Made by a program: the position numbers and the translations under genes. Shown here piece by piece: positions 8,974 through 16,530 of a stretch of DNA of 64,000 nucleotides. Below the pieces are notes generated by a model. It made no database searches, had not been told where the DNA came from, and saw nothing but the letters and a program-made list of their open reading frames with translations. Numbering within the stretch: position 1 is the stretch's first letter; each line of letters opens with the position of its first letter. The stretch is from JAIVGV01 sp036389335 (GTDB lineage: Bacteria > Acidobacteriota > Blastocatellia > Pyrinomonadales > Pyrinomonadaceae), in contig DASVQC010000082.1 of the NCBI GenBank assembly GCA_036389335.1, positions 32,533 to 96,532 on the forward strand. The letters are read 5' to 3'.

Positions 8974-9717
8974 TCACTTCCTTTTCGGCAGCGGCAGGAG
9001 CATCGAGACCTCGCGCCGGTAGTTCGTGTAAGCCTCCGGGTTGAGGCTCACGAGGTCGCGCTCCTCGATCTGGATCGCGATGAGGATGTAGGCGGTCGTG
9101 GCGACGGCGAACAGGAGGTGTCCGACCGTCATGCGCGGCGTCGCCCAGAAGGCGATGATGAAGCCGAGCATGATGGGGTGGCGCACCAGCTTGTAGAACC
9201 CGGTCGTTCTGAAACCCAGCTCCGCGTACCGCTCCCCGCGCGCGTTCAGATAGACCTGCCGCAGGCCGAAGAGATCGAAGTGGTTGATCATGAACGTCGA
9301 GAGCAGCACGACGAGCCAGCCGAGCGCGAAGAGCGCCCACAGGGCCGCCCGCCCCGCCCCGCCCCCGACGTCCCAGACGATCCCGGTCATCGGTCGCCAC
9401 TGCCGGAAGAGCAGGACGAGGACGAGGCTCGCGAGCAGCACGTAGGTGCTGCGCTCGACGGCGTGCGGCACGATGCGCGTCCACCAGCGTTTGAACGCGG
9501 GGCGCGCCATCACGCTGTGCTGGACGGCGAAGAGCGTGAGCAGCAGGGCGTTGACGAGGAGCGACGCGGTGAGGTCGCCCGCCGCGCCCGAGTCTATCGT
9601 CTTCGGGACGACGCCCGGCACGAGGAGGTTCCCGACGAAGGCGATGGCGTAGAGGAAGGTAAGTAAAAAGATCAGGTAGCTGATCACCCCGTAGACGAAA
9701 GCCAGCGTTCGGGCCAT
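8974..9717 (-). CDS. Methanethiol S-methyltransferase-like (MddA/NnrU/ICMT) membrane protein
   Basis: A 247-residue integral membrane protein with about six hydrophobic segments. Start 9717 follows a strong GGAAGGAG ribosome site; the longer upstream frame is a shadow of MoxR. The C-terminal half carries the isoprenylcysteine-carboxyl-methyltransferase-like signature TTGFYKLVRHPIMLGFI and ERDLV, where SAM binds. The sequence resembles MddA, which methylates methanethiol to dimethyl sulfide; NnrU-like annotations share the fold. Substrate assignment is inferred from family resemblance only. It follows MoxR by 74 bases on the same strand. Confidence 0.82.
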   Translation of the reverse strand: MARTLAFVYGVISYLIFLLTFLYAIAFVGNLLVPGVVPKTIDSGAAGDLTASLLVNALLLTLFAVQHSVMARPAFKRWWTRIVPHAVERSTYVLLASLVLVLLFRQWRPMTGIVWDVGGGAGRAALWALFALGWLVVLLSTFMINHFDLFGLRQVYLNARGERYAELGFRTTGFYKLVRHPIMLGFIIAFWATPRMTVGHLLFAVATTAYILIAIQIEERDLVSLNPEAYTNYRREVSMLLPLPKRK

Positions 9718-9791
9718 GGCGTTTCTCTCCTTCCGCGTGGAAATGTTTTGGAGAACCCGGCCCCGGCTCGTCGTGCGAAGGCGGCGGAAGA

Positions 9792-10745
9792 TTACCGCGG
9801 CACTTCGACCGTTTGCAAGATGTCGGTGATGACGCTCTCCGGCGTCGCGCCGTCGAGCTCGGCCTCGGCGCGCAGGCGCAGGCGGTGGCGCAGGACGGGG
9901 CGCGCGATGTCGCGCACGTCGTCGGGCGTGGCGAACTCCCTGCCGCGCATGGCGGCGAGCGCCTTCGAGCACAGGAGCATCGCCACGCTCGCGCGCGGCG
10001 ACGCGCCGTAGGCGACCGCCGGGTGCTCCCGGGTGCGGCGGACGATCTGCACGACGTAGGCGCGCACGCCCGGCTCCATGCGCGCGCGGCGGATTTCGGC
10101 GCGGCACTCGGAGACGACGTTCGCGTCGGGCAAAGGCACGATGTCGATCTGCTCCAGCCGGCGCGAGTTGAAGCCCTCGTCCCAGTTGGCGACGACGCGC
10201 GCCTCGTCCTCGGCGCTCGGGTAGTCGATCAGAATCTTGAGCAGGAAGCGGTCGAGCTGCGCCTCGGGCAGAGGGTACGTGCCCTCGTACTCGATGGGGT
10301 TCTCGGTGGCGAGCACGGTGAAGAGCGGCGAGAGCGGGTGCAGCTCGCCGTCTATGGTCACCTGCCGCTCCTCCATCGCTTCGAGGAGCGCGGCCTGCGT
10401 CTTCGGCGGCGTGCGGTTGATCTCGTCGGCGAGCAGGATGTCGGTGAAGATCGCGCCGCGGCGCAGGGAGAAAGTCGAGTTGGCGACGTTGAAGACGTTC
10501 GTGCCCGTGATGTCGGAAGGCATCAGGTCGGGCGTGAACTGGATGCGCCCGAACTCCGCGCCGACGATGCGCGCGAGCGTCTTGACCAAGAGGGTCTTCG
10601 CCGTGCCCGGCACGCCCTCGACGAGCGCGTGCCCCTCGGCGAGGAGCGCGACCAGAACCTGCTCGACCACCGCGTCCTGCCCGACGATGATCTTGCGCAG
10701 CTCGCCGCTGATGTGTTCGACCGTTGAGGCGACGTTGTGCAGCAT
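9792..10745 (-). CDS. MoxR family AAA+ ATPase
   Basis: A 317-residue AAA+ ATPase. Start 10745 (MLHNVASTVEHISGELRKII) is the usual MoxR N-terminus. Walker A is GVPGTAKT, Walker B is ILLADEINRTPPKTQ, the sensor region is TVLATENPIEYEGTYPLPEA, and the AAA lid ends near GATPESVITDILQ. MoxR proteins are chaperone-like and act with VWA/DUF58 partners. DUF4350 and DUF4129 genes lie directly upstream on the same strand. No Shine-Dalgarno is visible: a heptamer repeat (10749-10783) begins 3 bases before the start codon. Confidence 0.95.
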   Translation of the reverse strand: MLHNVASTVEHISGELRKIIVGQDAVVEQVLVALLAEGHALVEGVPGTAKTLLVKTLARIVGAEFGRIQFTPDLMPSDITGTNVFNVANSTFSLRRGAIFTDILLADEINRTPPKTQAALLEAMEERQVTIDGELHPLSPLFTVLATENPIEYEGTYPLPEAQLDRFLLKILIDYPSAEDEARVVANWDEGFNSRRLEQIDIVPLPDANVVSECRAEIRRARMEPGVRAYVVQIVRRTREHPAVAYGASPRASVAMLLCSKALAAMRGREFATPDDVRDIARPVLRHRLRLRAEAELDGATPESVITDILQTVEVPR

Positions 10746-10748
10746 AAA

Positions 10749-10783
10749 GACGGGTGACAAGTGACGAATGACGGGTGACGGGT
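10749..10783. repeat. Heptamer repeat, five GAC-NNN-T units
   Basis: Five consecutive 7-bp units read GACGGGT, GACAAGT, GACGAAT, GACGGGT, GACGGGT. This is a one-armed copy of the heptamer family found at 33495, 36322, 46945 and 48743. It starts 3 bases upstream of the MoxR ATG (minus strand), where a ribosome site is expected. Confidence 0.85.
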
Positions 10784-10848
10784 AAGCTCCGGGGCCGTCA
10801 TCCGGCGCTCGCCGCCGCTCGCATCCTTTCAAAGTTAACCACTAAAAC

Positions 10849-12387
10849 TCAGAGCCGTGCGGCTTGCTTGATCTCGCGCTCGCGCATCCTGATGCCGAGC
10901 GAGCTTTCGAGTTCGCGCAGCGCGGCGGCGAGGTGGAGGGCGCGGCGCGCGTTCAAGGGCTCGCCCCTCGTGGCGTCTTCACACTCGCGCAGGAGCGCCG
11001 CGAGGCGCGCGCGATCCGTGCCGGATCGCGCGGCGACCGCGGCGGCGATCTCTTCGGGCGCGGCGGCGAGGTCCGTCCCGCCGTAGCGCGCGAGCGCGCG
11101 GCGCGTGCGAGAGTAGATGTTTTCCAGCGCGAGATCAAAGGCGCGCGCCCTCTGCTGCAACTCCGCCATCGAGGCGACGAATTCGAGCTTCGAGCGGCGG
11201 TCGGGGCGCGGCGCGGGCAGCGGGCGGGCGAAGCGGCGACCGCGCGACCAGACGACGACCGCCGCGATCAGCGTGAGCTGCGCGAACATCGCGATGACGG
11301 GCGTGCCCGCGAAATACGTGAGGAGCTGGTTGTGCGTCTCGCCGCGCCCCTGGTGGTACTCGTCGAAGGCGATGAGACCGCCGCCCGACGCGATGACGTT
11401 CGTCGCGAGCTGCAGGTTGTCGGCGCGGCTGATGCCGTTGTTCGCGACGATGAACGGATCGGCGAGGACGACGACGCGACCGCGACCGCGCGTGTACTCC
11501 GCGACGAGCGCGCCGCGCTCGTCCACGAAGTTGAAGACGGGGGCGTCCGGCTCTGCGTAGTCTTCGGCGCGCCCCACGCCGATCCCGCGCTGAGGCACGA
11601 CGACGACGGGCGGCGCGGCGGACGGGCGCGGCGACGCGACGCGCCGGGGCGTCGGCGCGGGCGGCGGCGGCTGCTCTTCGTCGCCCGCCTCGTCGGCCTC
11701 CTCCTGGTTCGCATCGCCCGGCGCGGCGGCGGGCGGCGGAGGGTGTGTGGGCGAAGGCGTCGCGCCGCCGGAGTCCGTCGGGTCGTCGTCCGCGTCCGCT
11801 TCCGCGTCGCCCGTCTCGCCGCCGCCCACGGCGCGCAGACGCGTCGCTAAGCGCGAGGGGGCGACGCGCTCGACGCCCGCGGCGATGAGCGTCGGCTGCG
11901 TGGGCGCGACGGGCTTCGTGCCCGCGAGCAGCGCCTCCACGTCGTCGGCGCGCGCCACGGAGCCCGCGCCCGGCACGGGCGTGGACGCGACGCCCCAGCG
12001 TTCCTCGCCCTTGATGGTCAGCTCCGGCACGCGGTCGATGACGACGAGGCGACCGCCGCGCGCCACCCAGCGCGACAGGTTCCGGCGCTCCTCCTCGGAG
12101 AGGTGGAGCCGCACCATGCCGACGACGACGAACGTCGCCGGGCCCGCCTTACCGTCTTTCAGCAGCGAGTCGACCGGCTCGCGCCAGCGCATCACCTTGT
12201 GATCCGTCGCCTCAAGGTACTCGTAGAGGGCGCGCGTGCCCGTCGCCCCCGCGTTCCAAGTGGAGCGGTCGGGGTTCGCCTCCAACTCCGGCTCGCGCTC
12301 CACGCGCACGTAGGACGCCGCGTTCAGCCCGACGAGCAACAGCCCGACGAGCACGACGAAGATCAGGATGGAGAAGCGTCCGCGCAT
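10849..12387 (-). CDS. DUF4350 domain-containing membrane protein
   Basis: A 512-residue protein with an N-terminal hydrophobic segment (ILIFVVLVGLLLVGLNAASYV). The DUF4350 region follows: WNAGATGTRALYEYLEATDHKVMRW and GRVVVLADPFIVANNGI. A long Pro/Ala/Glu/Asp-rich low-complexity insert (about residues 200-275) splits it. A second transmembrane helix (FAQLTLIAAVVVW) and a basic helical C-terminal tail complete it. The family accompanies MoxR, DUF58 and DUF4129. Its function is unknown; it resembles a GATase-like/ABC-type auxiliary ectodomain. Confidence 0.85.
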   Translation of the reverse strand: MRGRFSILIFVVLVGLLLVGLNAASYVRVEREPELEANPDRSTWNAGATGTRALYEYLEATDHKVMRWREPVDSLLKDGKAGPATFVVVGMVRLHLSEEERRNLSRWVARGGRLVVIDRVPELTIKGEERWGVASTPVPGAGSVARADDVEALLAGTKPVAPTQPTLIAAGVERVAPSRLATRLRAVGGGETGDAEADADDDPTDSGGATPSPTHPPPPAAAPGDANQEEADEAGDEEQPPPPAPTPRRVASPRPSAAPPVVVVPQRGIGVGRAEDYAEPDAPVFNFVDERGALVAEYTRGRGRVVVLADPFIVANNGISRADNLQLATNVIASGGGLIAFDEYHQGRGETHNQLLTYFAGTPVIAMFAQLTLIAAVVVWSRGRRFARPLPAPRPDRRSKLEFVASMAELQQRARAFDLALENIYSRTRRALARYGGTDLAAAPEEIAAAVAARSGTDRARLAALLRECEDATRGEPLNARRALHLAAALRELESSLGIRMREREIKQAARL

Positions 12388-12399
12388 GGGTCAAGTAAT

Positions 12400-12427
12400 G
12401 AGTGATGAGTGATGAGTGATGAGTGAT
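12400..12427. repeat. Heptamer repeat GAGTGAT x4, left flank of four-helix-bundle gene
   Basis: Four perfect GAGTGAT units plus a partial fifth unit. The block is inverted relative to the ACTCATC units at 12808-12831, so the gene between them sits in the loop of a potential stem. Confidence 0.85.
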
Positions 12428-12435
12428 GAGTACGT

Positions 12436-12813
12436 TTACGAACCGTCGCGCCTTTGCTCCGCGGAGGCACGTAGCCCTCCGATGACCCGACCCAACTCGG
12501 CGGCTCTGTTCATCAACCCATCGAACTGTTCTCTTGTCAGGTAGCCCACGTCCAAAGCCACGTAGAGTTGGGAGCGGACTTCCGCGCACGAGGCTTTGGC
12601 GATAACCAGGAATTGATGAAATTCCGATGCGCGACCGCGCTCAAAGCCTTCTGCAATGTTGGACATTACCGATACGGACGCTCTTCTTATTTGACCTTTC
12701 AGCCCATAGTCTCTTGCGAAGTCTCCGCGCTCGGTCATCTTATAAATCTCTGACGTTAGGGCACGCGCCTTTTGCCACGCGATAAAGTCTTCAAACTTCT
12801 CAATTTTACTCAT
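12436..12813 (-). CDS. Four-helix-bundle protein (23S rRNA intervening-sequence protein family)
   Basis: A 125-residue protein beginning MSKIEKFEDFIAWQKARAL, the hallmark of the S23/IVP family first seen in 23S rRNA intervening sequences. SNIAEGFERGRASEFHQFLVIAKASCAEVRSQL is the central signature, and four helices are evident. These proteins form pentameric bundles of unknown function. G+C is markedly lower than in neighbours. The gene interrupts the MoxR module and is bracketed by inverted heptamer repeats; its ATG lies inside one GATGAGT unit, and its TAA is 9 bases from the other block. The ATG at 12813 is preferred over an adjacent GTG at 12816. Confidence 0.92.
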   Translation of the reverse strand: MSKIEKFEDFIAWQKARALTSEIYKMTERGDFARDYGLKGQIRRASVSVMSNIAEGFERGRASEFHQFLVIAKASCAEVRSQLYVALDVGYLTREQFDGLMNRAAELGRVIGGLRASAEQRRDGS

Positions 12814-12831
12814 CACCCGTCACTCATCACT
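12808..12831. repeat. Heptamer repeat ACTCATC/ACCCGTC, right flank of four-helix-bundle gene
   Basis: Three 7-bp units, ACTCATC, ACCCGTC and ACTCATC, plus ACT. On the minus strand they read GATGAGT, GACGGGT, GATGAGT, which links this block to both the GAGTGAT block at 12400 and the GACGGGT family at 10749. The start codon of the four-helix-bundle gene is inside it, and it ends 1 base before the DUF4129 stop. Confidence 0.85.
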
Positions 12832-12832
12832 T

Positions 12833-13879
12833 TTACTGCATCGCCCTGTGGCAGAGCGCGCGGTACTCGTCCCAGTCGGCGGGCGTGGCGGGGGCGAAGC
12901 CGTACCAGTGGCGCTCGAAGTCTCGGGTGAGCGGGCGCAGTGAGACGTAGAGCTCTTCGCGGTCGCGCACGCTGTTGAGGTAGTCGCGGTTGGTCTTGTG
13001 CTGCGCGAGGCGGATGAGCTTGCGATCCCCCAGCTCGCAGAGCACGGCGATGTAGGCTTTGCGGATCGCGCCGCGCAGCTCGCCCGCGCGCGCGAGCCGC
13101 TCGGCCTCGGCGAGCAGATCGGACGCCGACTCGTCGGGCGCGAGCCGCTCGCCGAGCACGACGCGCGCCCCCCGCGCGCTCTCCTTCTTGCGCCGCGTCG
13201 AGAGGCGGCTCACGAGCTGCGGCCCGAAGCGCCACGCGACGTAAACGATCACGGAGAGGGCGAGGGCGTAGACGAACAGGCGCGCGACGACCGAGAAGAA
13301 GCCCGCCGCGCCCGACGACATCGGCGAGCGTCGGGGCAAGAGCCTGCTCAGCAGTTCCTTGAACTGCCTCCAGAGGCGGCTGAGCGCCGTCTCGCCCGCC
13401 GCCTGCTGGTTGTATTCGGGGCGGCGCAGGATCGACTGGAGCCTGCCCTTCTCCGCCTCGCGGTCGTGCGCCGCCTGCGCCTTAGCGCCCGCCGTCTCGT
13501 CGAGCCCGCGGCTGAGCGCGGAGAGCTTCGCGTTGACGCGCGCGGCGATCTTTCGCCTGCCGTCGGCGTCGCCCGCGGGCAGGGCGGCGTAGGCGTCGAG
13601 CTCTTTTCGCAGCCACGAGTTGTCAACGTCCGTCACGCCGCCGGGCCACTCGACGCGCTCGCGCGGCGGCAGCGCGTCGCGCATCCCCGCGAGCGCCTGC
13701 GCCTCGCGGCGCGCGTTCGTCTGCCCGGCGTCCTTGAGCGCGTCTAAGAGATCGATGGAGTGATTGAGCGCGACGCTCGCGCGCGCGCGGTAGCCGTCGA
13801 GCGACGCGGCGCGGGCGGCGGCGAGCGCCCCGCACAGCGCGACGAAGAGCACGGCGGTCGTGGCGCGCGACCGCCTCAC
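12833..13879 (-). CDS. DUF4129 domain-containing protein
   Basis: A 348-residue protein starting at GTG 13879, which overlaps the TGA of the upstream gene (GTGA), implying translational coupling. It has an N-terminal hydrophobic signal or anchor (ATTAVLFVALCGALAAARA), a helical ectodomain, a transmembrane segment (VVARLFVYALALSVIVYVAW) and the C-terminal DUF4129 helices, including ELRGAIRKAYIAVLCELGDR and LTRDFERHWYG. DUF4129 is a constant partner in MoxR/DUF58 clusters. Confidence 0.88.
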   Translation of the reverse strand: MRRSRATTAVLFVALCGALAAARAASLDGYRARASVALNHSIDLLDALKDAGQTNARREAQALAGMRDALPPRERVEWPGGVTDVDNSWLRKELDAYAALPAGDADGRRKIAARVNAKLSALSRGLDETAGAKAQAAHDREAEKGRLQSILRRPEYNQQAAGETALSRLWRQFKELLSRLLPRRSPMSSGAAGFFSVVARLFVYALALSVIVYVAWRFGPQLVSRLSTRRKKESARGARVVLGERLAPDESASDLLAEAERLARAGELRGAIRKAYIAVLCELGDRKLIRLAQHKTNRDYLNSVRDREELYVSLRPLTRDFERHWYGFAPATPADWDEYRALCHRAMQ

Positions 13880-15060
13880 GCCCCGTCCCTTTCGTCGAGA
13901 CCGAGGATCGAGCCGGGCCGCGCGGGCGCGGAGAAGCCGGGAGTCCGTGTCGGCGTCGCGGCGGAGGGCGCGGGGGCCTGCGGCGCTCGGGCGTGTTGCG
14001 CCTGCGGCGCGCGGGCGCGGGCGGGCGCGGGGGCCGTGTAGACGGCGGGCGCGAGCGGCGCGGAGCCGCCGCCGGGAAGCTCCGGCATGTCGCCCAGTCG
14101 CTGCTGCGCCATCAGCTCGATGTCGTAGCCTTCGTGCCGCACGCGCTCGTCCACGTAGAGGAGCGAGAGGCCGAGCATCCAGACGGGCGCGAGCAGGATG
14201 GCCCCCGCCTGCCCGACCACCTGTTTGCCGATGGAGTACCAGAGCGGCACGTCGGCGTCGTTGAGCGCGAGCGGGTTGATGCCGCGCAGGAACCCGTACC
14301 AGCCGAGCGGGACGGCGAGCAGCATCACCGCCGAGTAGGTGGCGAAGGTCGTGAAGAGGAACATCGCCGTCAGGCGGCGGACGTTGCCGCGCGCGAGGCT
14401 CATGCTGCGCCCGAAGGCGTCCGACGCCGTGCGCCCCTCGACGAGGATCACCTGCGGGACGTAAGCCACGCGCCCGACGACGAAGAAGAAGGCGAAGAGC
14501 GCGGCGAGCGTGAAGGCGACCGACATCAGGATAGAGATGACGACGCCGAACGTGCTCCCGCCCGTGACCGCCATCGCGCCGCCCATGCCGAGCCCGACGA
14601 GCATCAGCCACGCGAACATGATGGGGACGCTCACCGCCCCGGAGAAGAAGATGATCAGCAAGAGCGCCCACACCAGACTCCAGAAGCGCGAGCGCACGGC
14701 GCGGTAGATGGCGCGCGCCGAGACGGGCTCGCCCCGCAAGAGGTGCAGCACGAGGTTGCGCGACGCTCCGCCCATCACGAGCAGGAAGGCGAAGTTGCCG
14801 CCCCACGCCAGCAGCAGCCCCGCGGCGATGAGCGCGCCGTAGAGCGCGAGCCGCGCGCCGCTCTCCGTCAGCGAGAACGCGCGCCAGCCGACGGTGAGCA
14901 TGACGGAGCCGACCGCCGAGACGACGACCGGCGGCGCGGCGGCGCGCAGCAGCGTCGTGAAGTGCCGGCGGTAGAGTCGGACGGTGCGGTCGATGAGATC
15001 GCCCGCGCCGAGCGCGACGAGCCCGGGGTATTCGGTGTTGGGCGTCACAGTAGCCTGCAT
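13876..15060 (-). CDS. Polytopic membrane protein (glycerophosphoryl-diester-phosphodiesterase membrane-domain-like)
   Basis: A 394-residue protein. The opening YPGLVALGAGDLIDRTVRLYRRHFTTLL followed by six or more hydrophobic segments, and the VILVEGRTASDAFGRSMSLARG motif, are typical of the membrane domain found in GDPD-type and related DUF7847-like proteins. No catalytic phosphodiesterase domain is present. The C-terminal 70 residues are Ala/Pro-rich and probably disordered. It is the first gene of the minus-strand series leading to DUF4129, DUF4350 and MoxR. Confidence 0.75.
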   Translation of the reverse strand: MQATVTPNTEYPGLVALGAGDLIDRTVRLYRRHFTTLLRAAAPPVVVSAVGSVMLTVGWRAFSLTESGARLALYGALIAAGLLLAWGGNFAFLLVMGGASRNLVLHLLRGEPVSARAIYRAVRSRFWSLVWALLLIIFFSGAVSVPIMFAWLMLVGLGMGGAMAVTGGSTFGVVISILMSVAFTLAALFAFFFVVGRVAYVPQVILVEGRTASDAFGRSMSLARGNVRRLTAMFLFTTFATYSAVMLLAVPLGWYGFLRGINPLALNDADVPLWYSIGKQVVGQAGAILLAPVWMLGLSLLYVDERVRHEGYDIELMAQQRLGDMPELPGGGSAPLAPAVYTAPAPARARAPQAQHARAPQAPAPSAATPTRTPGFSAPARPGSILGLDERDGA

Positions 15061-15509
15061 GTGGGCGAGTCGGTGCCGTGTAAAGGGGAAGCGGTCGGGC
15101 GGGATTTTAACACAGACGTAAGTGCCCGTCGGCGGCTAATCGCCTGCCGCTTTTATCTCGACCCGAAGTCGGAACACTGTTATCATTCGGCAACCATGAA
15201 TCAGGCGCAGTTTACTTGGAGCCGCCAGTCTTCAACCAGCGCCGAATCCGCCGCCGCCGCCTCTCCCACGCAAGTCTTCGGATACTGCCGCCGCCGCGGC
15301 GCGCCCGCGCCGGATGCGGCGGGCGTCCCGGAAGCGGTGAGGCGCTGTGCGGGGCGGATTCGATCATTGGCGCGCGGCGGCCAAGTCGCCCGGCGGGGGC
15401 GAGCCGGGAGAAGCTCGTAGCCGGACCCAGCCGGCCTTACTTCAAACCGGGCGGTGTTCAGGGGACGGGTTGCGCGATCCCTACCTACAAAACAAACGGA
15501 GGAACTCAA
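15061..15509. other. 449-base intergenic region with a possible structured leader
   Basis: Between divergent genes. The right part (about 15385-15440) can form two adjacent GC hairpins (CCCGGC/GCCGGG and GCCGG/CCGGC) within the probable 5-prime leader of the secreted-protein gene. A small 74-codon frame at 15197-15420 has no supporting features. I could not match the leader to a known riboswitch. Confidence 0.4.
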
Positions 15510-16400
15510 ATGCGTAGTCACCATATTCCGAGGCGCAGGGGGTCTGTCGCCATTCTGCTCTTCACAATCATGATGCTGTCACTATGCCTAGCGCCTTTAG
15601 CCGCCTCAGCCTACCAAAAGATCAAGATCGAAGAGATACTCAGCAGGCATTTAGAATCCGTCGCGCCGGCGGAGACGCGCGAGTCCATCAAGAACCGCGT
15701 CGTTTCCGGGACGACAGTCGTCACGTTCCGCGCGCCGGGCACGGGCCGGATCGGCGGGCGCGCCGTGATCGCGTCCCAAGGCGAGATGAGTGCGGTCGGG
15801 ATGGTTTTCGACAACGTCACCAACTACCCGCAGGACAAAGTAGGGTTCGACGGCAAAGCGGTGACGGCTAGCTACATCCACCCGGGCGTCCGCTCCGTGC
15901 TGGGCGACTTCCTGATGACGCACAAGGACATAGTCAAGCAGGGGCTTCTGGGCGGCGCGCTGTCGCAGGCGTGGCCCCTGTACGATCTGAAAGGGAAAAA
16001 CCCGAAGCTCGAATACGGCGGGACGAAGAAGATCGGCGACCGGCAGGCGCACGAAGTCAAGTACTTCGCGCGCGGCGGCTCCGACCTCCACGTGAGCCTC
16101 TTCTTCGACGCGGAAACTTTCCAGCACCTCAGAACCGAGTACACGCGCACGCTGGCCGCGCAGATGGGCCCGAGCCCCGAAACCTCGGCGGGGCAGAATG
16201 AGACCCGCTACCGGATGGTCGAAGACTTCTCGGACTTCAGGAAGGAGAGCGCGCTGACGCTGCCCCACGTTTACAAGATCACCCTTGAGGTGAACTCGCC
16301 GCGCGGCTCGTACAAAGCCGAATGGGAGATGGAGTTTTCGCAGTTCGCTTACAATCAGCCCCTCGACCCGAAGACCTTCAACGTGGACGCCGGCAACTAG
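15510..16400 (+). CDS. Secreted protein of unknown function
   Basis: A 296-residue protein. Start 15510 is set by GGAGGA seven bases upstream and by a signal peptide (GSVAILLFTIMMLSLCLAPLA, cleavage after ASA). The mature part is beta-rich: an N-terminal helix with ILSRHLESVA, then alternating strands (TTVVTFRAPGTG, KLEYGGTKKIGDRQAHEV, LHVSLFFDAETFQHLRTEY, YKAEWEMEFSQFAYNQPLD). The layout is reminiscent of LolA/outer-membrane lipoprotein-sorting folds (dietary of a curved beta sheet binding a lipid), but no motif confirms that. A strong terminator follows. Confidence 0.8.
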   Translation: MRSHHIPRRRGSVAILLFTIMMLSLCLAPLAASAYQKIKIEEILSRHLESVAPAETRESIKNRVVSGTTVVTFRAPGTGRIGGRAVIASQGEMSAVGMVFDNVTNYPQDKVGFDGKAVTASYIHPGVRSVLGDFLMTHKDIVKQGLLGGALSQAWPLYDLKGKNPKLEYGGTKKIGDRQAHEVKYFARGGSDLHVSLFFDAETFQHLRTEYTRTLAAQMGPSPETSAGQNETRYRMVEDFSDFRKESALTLPHVYKITLEVNSPRGSYKAEWEMEFSQFAYNQPLDPKTFNVDAGN

Positions 16401-16452
16401 AGCGGCCCCGCGCGCCGCCCGCGTTGACGAGCGGCGCGCCGGCTGGGGGGAG

Positions 16453-16500
16453 AAAAAATTAGGGCGTCACCCACGCAAGTGGGTGACGCCCTATTAAGTT
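16453..16500. terminator. Bidirectional intrinsic terminator
   Basis: Perfect 14-bp stem, 16461-16474 with 16479-16492, loop GCAA, with an A-run before (16453-16458) and a T-rich tail after. It lies between convergent genes. Confidence 0.9.
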
Positions 16501-16530
16501 TCACCTGCTGCCCGGGGGCAGCGGGAAGGT

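Noticed and set aside
12400..12831. Heptamer blocks as a CRISPR array
   Set aside because: Units are 7 bp, contiguous and without spacers; no cas genes are present.
15197..15420. 74-codon frame before the secreted protein gene
   Set aside because: No ribosome site, no family, Arg/Ala-rich composition typical of shadow frames.
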